Below, one piece after another: positions 30,423 through 39,045 of a stretch of 64,000 bases of DNA. The notes under the pieces were generated by a model. That model was not told the DNA's origin. It did no database searches and saw only the letters and a list, made by a program, of their open reading frames with translations. This stretch comes from Nocardioides sp. T2.26MG-1. Its GTDB lineage: Bacteria; Actinomycetota; Actinomycetes; Propionibacteriales; Nocardioidaceae. Numbering within the stretch: the stretch's first letter is position 1; each line of letters starts with the position of its first letter. Location of the stretch: NCBI RefSeq assembly GCF_950101795.1, contig NZ_CATNLZ010000002.1, positions 1 to 64,000 on the forward strand. The letters are read 5' to 3'. A program made the position numbers and the translations under genes.

Positions 30423-31277
30423 TCAGTCCTTCGCCTCCCGGCGGAAGCCGAAGCGCTTGCGCAGCACCCGGTGCTTGTTGGTGCCCTCGAGGTTGTCGCC
30501 CTTCTCGATGATCACGAGGTTGTGATAGCAGTGCACGCCCCGGACATGGGTGTCGGAGTAGCTCGGCTCGTAGTCGGCGTCGAGGAACTCCTCGTGGTTG
30601 AGGCCGTCGACCAGGTCCTTCACGAACGCCATCGTGGTGTCGCGGGACTGACGGTCCTCGCTGCCGCCGAACTCGGGCCAGTAGGAGGTCTGCGTGTCCT
30701 CGATGGCGTACACCGCGCCGTCGGGCAGCATCGGGAACAGCAGCTCGAAGGTCGCCCTGATGTCGCTGGGGCGGTGGCTGCCGTCGTCGATGACCACGAG
30801 CGGTGTCCCGAACCGATCGAGGACCGACCTCAGCACCTTCTCGTCGGTCTGGTCGCCGATCACGGTGGTGATGCGAGGCCTGTCCACGAACGACTTGTCC
30901 TCGATGTCGAGGCCGACGATCTGTGCCCCAGGGAAGTAGCGACGCCACATTCGCAAGGACGCGCCACCTTGGCGGGAGCGCTTGTAGCCGCCGACCCCGA
31001 TCTCGAGCAGGACGAACTCCTCGTCCCGGAGATGTTCGAGGTGCCGCTCGTAGTGGGGCGTGTAGAAGTGCACGCCCCACTTGTCGGTGCCGGTGCTCTT
31101 CGCGATGTCGGTGAGGCTGGGCCGCGGCGGGTCGCTGTGCCCGCGCAGCCGGTCCCAGACCTCGACGCTCACGAGCGGCTTCACGTGGCGTACGGCGGCC
31201 TGCCGGGCGAGCTCGGTCGACCTCGAGCGCCAGGAGCTGACGAGCGATGCCGGCGGCCTCCGGGCGGCGGGGTTCAC
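30423..31277 (-). CDS. TylE/MycE-like sugar O-methyltransferase family protein
   Basis: The 284-residue protein shows KSTGTDKWGVHFYTPHYERH, FVLLEIGVGGY (SAM loop), GGASLRMWRRYFPGAQIVGL, DIEDKS and VVIDDGSHRPSDIRATFELL. This pattern is that of the macrolide-sugar O-methyltransferases MycE/TylE, in which the His/Asp pairs bind a divalent metal. Here it probably methylates a deoxysugar hydroxyl of the polysaccharide. GTG 31277 follows AAGGAGA at 8 bases. It lies downstream of the DUF4012 gene on the same strand (64-base gap). Confidence 0.8.
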   Translation of the reverse strand: MNPAARRPPASLVSSWRSRSTELARQAAVRHVKPLVSVEVWDRLRGHSDPPRPSLTDIAKSTGTDKWGVHFYTPHYERHLEHLRDEEFVLLEIGVGGYKRSRQGGASLRMWRRYFPGAQIVGLDIEDKSFVDRPRITTVIGDQTDEKVLRSVLDRFGTPLVVIDDGSHRPSDIRATFELLFPMLPDGAVYAIEDTQTSYWPEFGGSEDRQSRDTTMAFVKDLVDGLNHEEFLDADYEPSYSDTHVRGVHCYHNLVIIEKGDNLEGTNKHRVLRKRFGFRREAKD

Positions 31278-31341
31278 GTCAGGCTCTCCTTGGCGGGGCG
31301 TCAGCGGGCAGCACGAGTGGTACGCGTGGAGCCTAGCCTCG

Positions 31342-33294
31342 CTAGTCGGCGGGCGCGGCCACGATCTCCCACTCCTGACTGGTGCTCAGCGCCTGGTTTG
31401 GGAGGCTGACCGTGCTGCCGTCCGCGGTCCATCCGTCGGGGAGGTCCGTCACGGTGTAGCCGTCCGGCAGCTGGACCTCCACCCGGACCGACTGGCCCCA
31501 GACCGTGCCCTGCGGGTCGAAGGCCAGGTGGTAGGTCAGCTCGCCCGACTCGTCGACCGTGGCGGCGTCGTCGACGCGATAGTGCATCTCGAACCGCGCC
31601 TCGCTCGCCGGCGGGAGGAGAGCCTTGGTCGCGACGAAGCCGTGGTGGTAGAACCTGCGGACCGACGGCTCGATCGGGTCGCCGAGGAACGAGGCCTTCT
31701 GCACGTCGATGCCCCGGGGGACGAACACGCTGAGGGCCAGCCCGGCCCACCGGGTGAAGTACCAGCTCCGCGGGTCGCGACCCGGCACGGAGTACGGCGG
31801 CGTGTCGTTGCCCAGCACCACGCTCACCTGGTCCTGCGCCGAGCCGTCGGGCTCAAGCCTGACCCGGAGGTCGATGTCGCGCCGCTGGTAGAAGTCGACC
31901 TTCGAGCCGTTGGTGTTCTGCGTGAACGCACCGATGTAGTCCCCCTGCGGATCGGCGAGGTCGCCGTCGAGGCCGAGCGCGGCGAAACCCTTCTGGACGA
32001 CCCGATCGCGGAAGAACATGGCGAAGTGGCGCTCGTCGGCGGCGGTCGCGAGTGCCTGTGCCTTCGCCTGGAAGTCGCCGTCGCCCAGGAACTTGCTCTT
32101 GAAGGCGGGGATGAGCTCGTCGTTCAGCTGGTCCTGTGCCGTCGGGTCGGGGTAGTACTTCTCATAGCTCCCCACCAGGGTGCTGACGAGGTTGTCCGAG
32201 GTGAGCTCGCCGTAGCCCTCGACCTCGATGGGTCCGGTGACGTCCAGCAGCTGCGCGAGGGCGACCACGTCGATGGCGATGACCCCGTCCAGGTGCTGGT
32301 GCTGGTTCTTGTCCCACGCCCGGAGGAGCTCCAGGCCCGAGACCGACCAGGACGGCGCGAAGGTGGCGCTGGTCAGGAGGTGACGGCCGGGATAGTGGAA
32401 CGGGTTGCGAGACACCGGACGCCAGGAGATCGGCGTGACCATCCGGGGGTTGCCGTCCGGCTGGACGGACTTGCCGAGCTCGACCTTGCCGTGGTCGAAG
32501 GAGAGGGGAGCGAACTTCAGCGTCGCCCCGCCCGAGTAGCGGAGCTCGGCGGGGTTGAGGATCGTGATGAGGTAGCGCCGCTTGCCCTCGAAGCCCAACA
32601 CGTCGGGCAGCCGCTCGAGCATCGGCGTGAGGTCGGCGACGGTCTCGGCCATCGGGTCCACCTCTGCGGCAGCCTCGTCGCGGCGCTCCGACAGGAACCC
32701 ACCGATCAAGGGCGTCGAACCCTGGACGTCGTCGAGCGCTGTGTCCGCAGACGTGAGGTGCTCCGTCGCGCGCAGGGTCCCCTCGACCACGCGCTGCAGC
32801 GTCGCCTCGTCGACCCGCTCGTCGCGGAACAGCGTCGCATCGGGCCCGGCCGCCGCCGGGTAGAGGTCGACGCCGATCTCGGCCACGGAGGTCGTGTCGT
32901 CGAGCGCCTGGACCAGGTGGCGCGCGTCGTCCACGGCGGTTCCCACGAGCGGGAGGGCGGCCCAGACGTCCGAGCCGAACCAGTTCGCCTCGAGCTGGCC
33001 CCTGTCGACATGGCCTCTCGCGCTCGCGACCAGGTCGCGGGCCTCGGGCAGCTGCCCGTCGGTCAGCGCGTCCTTGGCCTCGCTCAGGTCGTCCTTCGCG
33101 GCGCCGGCCTCGAAGTACGTGACCGCGAGGGGCAGGACGAGCAGCACGAGGATCGCCACCGCGGCGGTCAGTCCCAGCGTCACCAGCGTGAGCAGGCGGC
33201 GTCGGGGTGACGCGGCGCGGAACGCCGTACGCCTCGCGGCGACGGCCCGTCGCAGGCGATTCCTGGGCTGGTCCTGGTCCACCGCGTGCGACAT
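31342..33294 (-). CDS. DUF4012 family membrane protein
   Basis: The 650-residue protein has a basic N terminus, one membrane helix at ~34-58 (LLTLVTLGLTAAVAILVLLV) and a large extracytoplasmic part. The stretch RYLITILNPAELRYSGGATL and SWSVSGLELLRAWDKNQHQH with LDGVIAIDVVALAQLL are typical of DUF4012 proteins, which recur in actinobacterial exopolysaccharide clusters next to the initiating sugar transferase. The LytR-CpsA-Psr-like flavour of this fold suggests a part in attaching or handling the polymer outside the membrane, but no activity is established. ATG 33294 is chosen over 33303 because GGGAGG sits 9 bases before it and directly abuts the other. Confidence 0.85.
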   Translation of the reverse strand: MSHAVDQDQPRNRLRRAVAARRTAFRAASPRRRLLTLVTLGLTAAVAILVLLVLPLAVTYFEAGAAKDDLSEAKDALTDGQLPEARDLVASARGHVDRGQLEANWFGSDVWAALPLVGTAVDDARHLVQALDDTTSVAEIGVDLYPAAAGPDATLFRDERVDEATLQRVVEGTLRATEHLTSADTALDDVQGSTPLIGGFLSERRDEAAAEVDPMAETVADLTPMLERLPDVLGFEGKRRYLITILNPAELRYSGGATLKFAPLSFDHGKVELGKSVQPDGNPRMVTPISWRPVSRNPFHYPGRHLLTSATFAPSWSVSGLELLRAWDKNQHQHLDGVIAIDVVALAQLLDVTGPIEVEGYGELTSDNLVSTLVGSYEKYYPDPTAQDQLNDELIPAFKSKFLGDGDFQAKAQALATAADERHFAMFFRDRVVQKGFAALGLDGDLADPQGDYIGAFTQNTNGSKVDFYQRRDIDLRVRLEPDGSAQDQVSVVLGNDTPPYSVPGRDPRSWYFTRWAGLALSVFVPRGIDVQKASFLGDPIEPSVRRFYHHGFVATKALLPPASEARFEMHYRVDDAATVDESGELTYHLAFDPQGTVWGQSVRVEVQLPDGYTVTDLPDGWTADGSTVSLPNQALSTSQEWEIVAAPAD

Positions 33295-33345
33295 GAGGGC
33301 CATCCTCCCAAAGGAGGTCGCGGCCCCCGAATCGGCTCCGACGAG

Positions 33346-34800
33346 CTAGTACGCGCCGCGCGACCGGAGGACGGCGCCGACGGTCTTGGCGAGGATGTTG
33401 AGGTCCTGCAGGATCGACCAGTTGTCCACGTAGTACAGGTCCAGGCGGACGGCCTCCTGCCACGACAGGTCGGACCGCCCGGACACCTGCCACAGCCCGG
33501 TCATGCCAGGTCGCACCCGGAGTCGCCGGTGCACGTCGGAGGCGTACTGTGCGACCTCGCTCGGGAGCGGAGGGCGAGGGCCGACGAGGCTCATCTCGCC
33601 CCGCAGCACGTTGATCAGCTGCGGCAGCTCGTCGAGCGAGTAGCGCCGCAACCACCTGCCGGGCCGGGTCACGCGCGGGTCGTCCTTCATCTTGAACAGC
33701 ATGCGCTGGTGGCCGAGGGCGGCTCGCAGCTCGTGAAGCCGGTCCTCGGCGTCGGGAACCATCGAGCGGAACTTCAGGCAGGCGAACTCCGCGCCGTCGC
33801 GCCCGGTGCGGGTCTGGCGGAAGAAGACGGGTCCGCCGTCGGCGAGCTTGATCTGCAGCGCTGTCAGCAGGAAGAGCGGGCTGAAGAGGACGAGCAGGAT
33901 CAGGGCGCCGGTCACGTCGAAGAGCCGCTTGCCCCAGCGGATCGCGTCGATGGAGCGGGGAGCATCGATGTGCATCAGCGGGAGACCACCGACGGGGCGG
34001 ATGCGGACGCGCTCTCCGGACACGTCGGTCACCCGCGGGGCGACGACGACCTGGACGTCGTGCTGCTCGAGATCCCACGCGATGCGACGCAGCTCGGTGG
34101 ACGAGGTCAAGGCCCCGCTGGCGAAGAAGATCACGTCGACGCTGTGGTCCTTGACCACCGACGTGACCTCCTCGCACTCGCCGATCACCGGAATGCCCAG
34201 GTCGGTGTGTACCCGGTGGTCGTCCCGTGGCGTCAGGGCTCCGACGACGTTGTAGCCCAGCCAGGACTCCCGGGCCAGGGCGGTGGCGACCTCGTCGACG
34301 TGCGAGGGGAGGCCGGAGATGACGACGCGGAACTGGAGCTTGCCCTGCTTGCGCGCATGCTGGATCGCGCGGCGCAGCGCAAACCGTCCGACGACGAGGG
34401 CCGGGATGCCGACCGCGAAGAGCAGTTGGTAGTAGCCGCGCGAGAGCGGGTACTTCGCCAGGTAGCACCCGACGCCCAACAGGCCGGCCGTCAGCAGGCT
34501 GGCGTTCACGACCCGCTTGTACTCCTCGGTGCCAGCGCCGAAGAGGTCGTCACGGTAGCCGCCGCGAAGTGCGATCAACGCCAGCCAGGCGATGCCCACC
34601 ACGAACCCGACCGCGGCCAGCGCCGAGGCGTCGTCGGCGGGGGTCTTGTAGAAGTCGAAGCGCCGGCGTCCCCACGCGGCGAAGAGAGCCGACAGGGTGA
34701 CGATGGAGAGGTCGAGGACGAGTGCCGAGGCCGGCAGGTAGCGCAGCGCCCGGCTCGGCGGCCCGGCGACGAGTGTGCGTGTTGCTGAGAGCAGAGTCAT
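33346..34800 (-). CDS. Polyprenyl glycosylphosphotransferase (initiating enzyme, WbaP/CpsE type)
   Basis: The 484-residue protein has four N-terminal membrane helices, a cytoplasmic CoA-binding-like domain (RVVISGLPSHVDEVATAL), then a C-terminal bacterial sugar transferase: RWGKRLFDVTGALILLVLFS, PVFFRQTRTGRDGAEFACLK, LDELPQLINVLRGEMSLVGP and RPGMTGLWQVSGR. It moves a sugar-1-phosphate onto undecaprenyl phosphate, starting repeat-unit synthesis. ATG 34800 starts just ahead of the first helix. It is the first gene of the leftward block with DUF4012 and the methyltransferase, and marks the right border of the locus. Confidence 0.92.
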   Translation of the reverse strand: MTLLSATRTLVAGPPSRALRYLPASALVLDLSIVTLSALFAAWGRRRFDFYKTPADDASALAAVGFVVGIAWLALIALRGGYRDDLFGAGTEEYKRVVNASLLTAGLLGVGCYLAKYPLSRGYYQLLFAVGIPALVVGRFALRRAIQHARKQGKLQFRVVISGLPSHVDEVATALARESWLGYNVVGALTPRDDHRVHTDLGIPVIGECEEVTSVVKDHSVDVIFFASGALTSSTELRRIAWDLEQHDVQVVVAPRVTDVSGERVRIRPVGGLPLMHIDAPRSIDAIRWGKRLFDVTGALILLVLFSPLFLLTALQIKLADGGPVFFRQTRTGRDGAEFACLKFRSMVPDAEDRLHELRAALGHQRMLFKMKDDPRVTRPGRWLRRYSLDELPQLINVLRGEMSLVGPRPPLPSEVAQYASDVHRRLRVRPGMTGLWQVSGRSDLSWQEAVRLDLYYVDNWSILQDLNILAKTVGAVLRSRGAY

Positions 34801-35103
34801 GCGCGGCCTAGTCTCCCTGAACCATCCGTTCGGCCCCGCGGCCGACCTGCCCCCCAAGCAGTGTCGATCTCGGTCAGGCTGCGTGGCGTCGCAGTCGATC
34901 GAGGAAACCACTCTAAAACACGGGTGTTACGCGCAGGTGTCCAGGTGCTCTCGTCACCGGCTGGAGGCGTCACGGTGCGAGGAGCAAGGGCGCACCGCCG
35001 GCCCCGGTGGACGGGTGGGCGGTCGCATGACGTCTCTCCCCCGAGAATGTTCACGTATCGGACGCTACGCTGTCGACGGCAGATGTCCAGACCTCAGGGG
35101 ACC
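34801..35103. other. 300-base intergenic region at the right border of the glycan locus
   Basis: It precedes the initiating transferase gene on the minus strand and follows the dehydrogenase stop. An AT-richer patch at ~34903-34930 (minus-strand TAGAGT at 34910-34915) might be a -10, without a matching -35. No gene or clear hairpin was found. Confidence 0.4.
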
Positions 35104-36153
35104 TCACCCGAGCGTGATGACGACCTTCACGTCCTGCTCCGCCGCCCCGAACGCACTCGCGGCCCGCTCCAGCGGCACCTGGCGGGTGAGCAGCCGGCCG
35201 AGCCAGCCCGGGTCGGCCGCGGCCAGCGCGTCGGCGGCCGCGCGGTAGTGACGCAGGTTGGCGTTGACCGAGCCGATCACGGCGTCGTTCTCCAGCACCA
35301 GCTCGCGGTTGAGGCCGCCGGCGTCCAGCGAGATCGTGCGGCCGGTCGACGAGACGCCGGTCAGGCAGACGATGCCGTAGGGCCGGGTCGCCTCCATCGC
35401 GTCGAACACCAGCGACCCGACCCCGGTGGCCTCCAGCACCACGTCGGGCCGCGCGTGCTCGGTGACCTCCGCCACGCTGCCGTGGTGGTACGTCGCCCCC
35501 AGGTCGCGGACCAGCCCCGGCTTGGGCCCGTCGGTCACCCGGTCCAGCACGTGCACGTCCAGCCCGCGCTGCACCCCGATCATCGCCGCGAGGAGCCCGA
35601 TCGGCCCGGCGCCGGTGACCAGCACCCGCCGCGGCTCGAACCAGGCCCGCTCGCCGACCCGCTGCACCTGCTCCCAGGCCTTGGCGACCACGCTGGTCGG
35701 CTCGATCAGCACCCCGGTCAGGCCCAGGTGGGCGGCGACCCGCACGGCGTACCGCTCCGGCACCGTCCACCGCTCGCTGCCGTAGCCGTCGAGCTCCTTG
35801 ATGCCGCGCTCGGTGTAGCGGCCGTTGCGGCACATGTCCCACTCGTCGTGGGCGCACGCCCCGCACGGCACCGGGTCGGGCCGCCGCACCACGCCCGCGA
35901 CGAGGTCGCCCTCGGCGAGGTCGCTGCGGGCCGGCGCCTCCAGCACCCGGCCCAGCGACTCGTGGCCGAGGATCAGCCGGTCGCGGCCGGGCGGCGCCCA
36001 GCCGTAGTCGCCGCGCACGATCTCCTTGTCGGTGCCGCAGACCCCGATCGCGACGCCCTCGACGAGCAGCTCGTCCGCGCCCGCCTCGGGCTCCGGGACG
36101 GCCTCGACGGCGAGCGAGCCGCGCTTGTGGGGCTGGACGGTGAGCGCGCGCAT
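35104..36153 (-). CDS. Zinc-dependent dehydrogenase, glucose 1-dehydrogenase type
   Basis: The 349-residue medium-chain dehydrogenase has the glucose-dehydrogenase-like catalytic zinc site IGVCGTDKEIVRGDYG and LILGHESLG, structural cysteines in PCGACAHDEWDMC, and the Rossmann loop VLVTGAGPIGLLAAMIG. RGIKELDGYGSERW and IEPTSVVAKAWEQV are further marks of this subgroup. Characterised members oxidise glucose or related aldoses with NAD(P). ATG 36153 fits the family N terminus; GTG 36177, overlapping the previous stop in GTGA, would add 8 residues. It is the third gene of the molybdoenzyme operon; the metabolic link is unclear. Confidence 0.8.
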   Translation of the reverse strand: MRALTVQPHKRGSLAVEAVPEPEAGADELLVEGVAIGVCGTDKEIVRGDYGWAPPGRDRLILGHESLGRVLEAPARSDLAEGDLVAGVVRRPDPVPCGACAHDEWDMCRNGRYTERGIKELDGYGSERWTVPERYAVRVAAHLGLTGVLIEPTSVVAKAWEQVQRVGERAWFEPRRVLVTGAGPIGLLAAMIGVQRGLDVHVLDRVTDGPKPGLVRDLGATYHHGSVAEVTEHARPDVVLEATGVGSLVFDAMEATRPYGIVCLTGVSSTGRTISLDAGGLNRELVLENDAVIGSVNANLRHYRAAADALAAADPGWLGRLLTRQVPLERAASAFGAAEQDVKVVITLG

Positions 36154-36173
36154 GCGGCCGCTCACGGCGCTGC

Positions 36174-36638
36174 TCACGGGGCCACGATCAGGGCCTGCGG
36201 GGCGGCGACCTTGAGCCGGGTGTCCAGCCAGGTGATCTGCCGCGCGGTCTCCGCGCTGCAGGCGTGAGCGAGGTCGAGCAGCTCCCGGTCGCGCAGCCCC
36301 TGCGCGCCCTGGGCGATCACCATCCAGGTCGTCTGCACCAGGCTCGCGAGCACGTGCAGGTCCTGCAGGTCGCGCAGCAGCCCGATCTCGCCGTCGCGGG
36401 CCTGCGCGAGACCGGCCGCGTGCAGCCGCTCGGGCTCGTCGACATCGGTCTGCTCGCCGTAGCGCTCGACCACCGGCGCCAGCGCCTCGCGGTGGGCGTC
36501 GCTCCAGCCGGCCAGCGTGTGGCACAGGTGGAACACGTCCGCCACCTGGGCGTGGCCCTCGGCCACCGCGCGGAACGAGTCGGCCAGGGTCTGCTCGCTG
36601 TGGTCCGCGAGCCCGACGTACGTCGCCAGGTGCGGCAT
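36174..36638 (-). CDS. Small all-helical protein of unknown function in molybdoenzyme operon
   Basis: The 154-residue protein is predicted from sequence to be almost entirely helical, with many His/Glu/Asp residues in heptad-like positions (YVGLADHSEQTLADSF, EGHAQVADVFHLCH, GWSDAHREALAPV). This looks like a four-helix bundle of ferritin or hemerythrin type, but I cannot place it in a family. ATG 36638 has a GGGGAG site inside the end of the upstream gene and starts one base after its stop, so the two are coupled. It may be an accessory or electron-transfer partner of the molybdoenzyme. Confidence 0.6.
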   Translation of the reverse strand: MPHLATYVGLADHSEQTLADSFRAVAEGHAQVADVFHLCHTLAGWSDAHREALAPVVERYGEQTDVDEPERLHAAGLAQARDGEIGLLRDLQDLHVLASLVQTTWMVIAQGAQGLRDRELLDLAHACSAETARQITWLDTRLKVAAPQALIVAP

Positions 36639-36639
36639 C

Positions 36640-38988
36640 TCAGCTCCCCTCCCCGTCGTGGACCCGGGTCACTCTGCAGGCGGCCGTCTTGAACGTCGGC
36701 TGCTTGGACACCGGGTCCCACACGGTCATCGTCAGCTCGTTGGCCGGGTGGTCGCCGTAGTGGAACGGCACGAACACCGCACCCTCGGTGACCTCCCCGA
36801 CCCGCACCGGCACCTCGATCGCGCCGCGCGGCGACTCCAGGCGGACGGTCGCGCCGTCGGCGACGCCCAGCCGGTCGGCGTCGGCGGCCGCGAGCTCCAC
36901 CCACGCGTGCGGCGCGGACTCCTCGAGCGGGCGGGACCGCTTGGTCTTGGTGCGGGTGTGGAAGTGATAGACGGTGCGCCCGGTGGTGAGCCGGAACGGG
37001 TAGTCCTCGCTGGGCTCCTCGTGCGGTGGGGAGTACGCCGTGCCCTTGAGGAACGCCCGCCCGGCCGGCGCCTGGGCGCGGTGCTCCTGCTCGCTGACGG
37101 TCCCGCCGGTGACCAGGTCGTGGCCGTAGGTCTCGCACCGGTCGGTGTCGGTGGGGAACACCCCGTCGCCGTACAGCCGCTCGACGCCGAGCGGCCACTG
37201 CACCCCGGTCGGGCCGCGGAGCAGGTCGTAGGTGATGCCGGTGTAGTCGCAGGGCCGGCCGCGGCTCGCCTCGGTCCACGCCTCGAACGCCTCCTCCGGC
37301 GTGCGCCAGGTGACGAGCGGGCCGCCGTCGAGGTCGGTGAAGCCCATGGCGTCGGCGTACGTCAGGAAGATCTCGAGGTCGCTGCGCGCCTCGCCCGGGG
37401 GGTCCACGGCCTTCTCCGACAGATGGACCGTGCGGTCGACGTTGGTGAACGTGCCGGTCTTCTCGCCCCAGCCGGCCGCGGGCAGCACCACGTCGGCGAG
37501 CCGCGCGGTCTCGGTGAGGAACAGGTCCTGGACCACCACGAAGCACTGGTCGCCGGCCAGGATCCGCTTGACCCGCTCGCTCTCCGGCAGCGAGACCGCC
37601 GGGTTGGTCGCGGAGATCCACAGCAGCCCGATCGTGCCGGCCTCGGCGTAGGAGAAGATCTGCATCGCGTGGGTGGGCGGCGCCCAGTGCGGGATCGTCA
37701 TCGGGTCGACGTGCCACAGGTCGGCGAGCTCCTGGACGTGCGCGGGGTTGTCCCAGTTGCGGAACCCGGTCAGGTCGCCGTCGGCGCCGGTCTCGCGGTT
37801 GTTCTGCGCGGTCGGCTGGCCGTTCATCTGCAGGAGGCCGCAGCCGGGGCGGCCGAGCATGCCGCGCAGCAGGTGCAGGTTGTTGACCGCGACGGAGGCG
37901 GCGGTGGCCTGGTGGGACTGGTAGAAGCCCTGCAGCACCGTCGAGAGCACCGCCTCGGACTCCCCGAAGATCCGCGCCGCCCGGCGTACGTCCTCGGCCT
38001 CGACGCCGCAGATCCGCGCCGCCTCCTTGGGGGTGTACGGCGCCACCACGGCGCGCAGGTCGTCCAGCCCGAGGGTGTGCGCCTCGACCCAGGCGTGGTC
38101 GACCCAGGCGTCGTGCTCGAGCAGCTCGCGGGTCAGCGCGTTCATCAGCGCGAGGTTGGTGCCCACGCGCGGGGCCAGGTGCACCCCGCCGGTGCGCTCG
38201 GCCTCCGCGGCGACCGCGGTGCGCCGGGGGTCGACGCACACCACGCGTGGCGGGTCGTCGCCGCGGGTGCGGTCCAGGATCCGCGACCAGAGCACGGTCT
38301 GGGTCTCGGCCATGTTGTGGCCGTAGAGGAACAGCGCGTCGCAGTGCTCGATGTCGTCGTAGGACCCGGGCTGGCCGTCGGCGCCGAACGACTCCTTGAG
38401 CGCGGCCGCGGCGGTGGCCGTGCAGAGCCGGGTGTTGCCGTCCATGTGCGGGGTGCCGAGGCCGGCCTTCCCGATCACCGCCTGCGTGTAGTACTCCTCC
38501 AGGAACAGCTGGCCGCTGGTGTAGAAGCCGTGGCTGAGCGGGCCCTGCTCCTCGAGCAGCTGCTTCGATCGGGCCACGATCCGGCCCATCGCGGTGTCCC
38601 AGTCGGTCTCGACCAGATCGCCGCCCTCGCGCACCAGCGGCCGGGTCAGCCGGTCGGGCGAGTGCGACCACGGCGTACTGCCGTAGAGGCCCTTGGGGCC
38701 GAGCCGGCCGTGGTTGACCCGGTCGGTCGCCCGGCCGCGGACGCCGACCATCCGGCCGTCCTTGACCGCGATGTCGCAGCCGCAGCCGTTGCTGCACAGC
38801 AGGCACGCCGAGGACACCCAGCGGTCGACCTGGTCCTCGCTGACGCCGTCCTCGAGATGGAGGTCGACGCGGGTCGGCCAGGGGGTGCCGCGGCCGTGGG
38901 GTGTGCGCTCGCCCCAGACGTCGCGGGTGCGGTCGGTGTCGTGGGTGTCGTGGGAGTCGTGCGTGCTGTCGTGGGTCGGAGTGGTCAC
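36640..38988 (-). CDS. Molybdopterin oxidoreductase (nitrate reductase/formate dehydrogenase type)
   Basis: The 782-residue protein is a bis-MGD enzyme. The iron-sulfur motif starts ACLLCSNGCGCDIAVKDGR with Cys62, Cys65 and Cys69, but the fourth ligand position, 27 residues later in GRLGPKGLYG, is Gly97 instead of Cys. A cysteine at ~189 (NTRLCTATA) is the likely Mo ligand, as in assimilatory nitrate reductases. Later marks are FLYGHNMAETQ, WISATNPAVSLPES, VVLPAAGWGEKTGTFTN and RLTTGRTVYHFHTRTKT. GTG 38988 is the best start; the first 20 residues are a His/Asp/Thr-rich run. No NAD or flavin module is present. Substrate uncertain. It is divergent from the MarR gene. Confidence 0.8.
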   Translation of the reverse strand: MTTPTHDSTHDSHDTHDTDRTRDVWGERTPHGRGTPWPTRVDLHLEDGVSEDQVDRWVSSACLLCSNGCGCDIAVKDGRMVGVRGRATDRVNHGRLGPKGLYGSTPWSHSPDRLTRPLVREGGDLVETDWDTAMGRIVARSKQLLEEQGPLSHGFYTSGQLFLEEYYTQAVIGKAGLGTPHMDGNTRLCTATAAAALKESFGADGQPGSYDDIEHCDALFLYGHNMAETQTVLWSRILDRTRGDDPPRVVCVDPRRTAVAAEAERTGGVHLAPRVGTNLALMNALTRELLEHDAWVDHAWVEAHTLGLDDLRAVVAPYTPKEAARICGVEAEDVRRAARIFGESEAVLSTVLQGFYQSHQATAASVAVNNLHLLRGMLGRPGCGLLQMNGQPTAQNNRETGADGDLTGFRNWDNPAHVQELADLWHVDPMTIPHWAPPTHAMQIFSYAEAGTIGLLWISATNPAVSLPESERVKRILAGDQCFVVVQDLFLTETARLADVVLPAAGWGEKTGTFTNVDRTVHLSEKAVDPPGEARSDLEIFLTYADAMGFTDLDGGPLVTWRTPEEAFEAWTEASRGRPCDYTGITYDLLRGPTGVQWPLGVERLYGDGVFPTDTDRCETYGHDLVTGGTVSEQEHRAQAPAGRAFLKGTAYSPPHEEPSEDYPFRLTTGRTVYHFHTRTKTKRSRPLEESAPHAWVELAAADADRLGVADGATVRLESPRGAIEVPVRVGEVTEGAVFVPFHYGDHPANELTMTVWDPVSKQPTFKTAACRVTRVHDGEGS

Positions 38989-39018
38989 GACTGCCCGGTG
39001 TCCGCAGATCCGGGATTC

Positions 39019-39032
39019 ATGCGCTAGCGCAT
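39019..39032. promoter_or_regulatory. Perfect 14-base palindrome, candidate MarR operator
   Basis: ATGCGCTAGCGCAT is its own reverse complement. It sits between the two divergent starts, 13 bases before the MarR ATG and 30 bases before the molybdoenzyme GTG, just upstream of a TATGTT -10 (39034-39039). That position would let the regulator repress both genes, as MarR proteins usually do. Confidence 0.65.
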
Positions 39033-39045
39033 ATATGTTTCTCGG

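Noticed and set aside
38929..38980. Short tandem repeats resembling a mini repeat array
   Set aside because: In-frame codon repeats of the molybdoenzyme N terminus; no spacers, so not CRISPR.
36517..39027. 836-codon plus-strand frame opposite the molybdoenzyme
   Set aside because: No family features; exact antisense of a gene with clear cofactor motifs.
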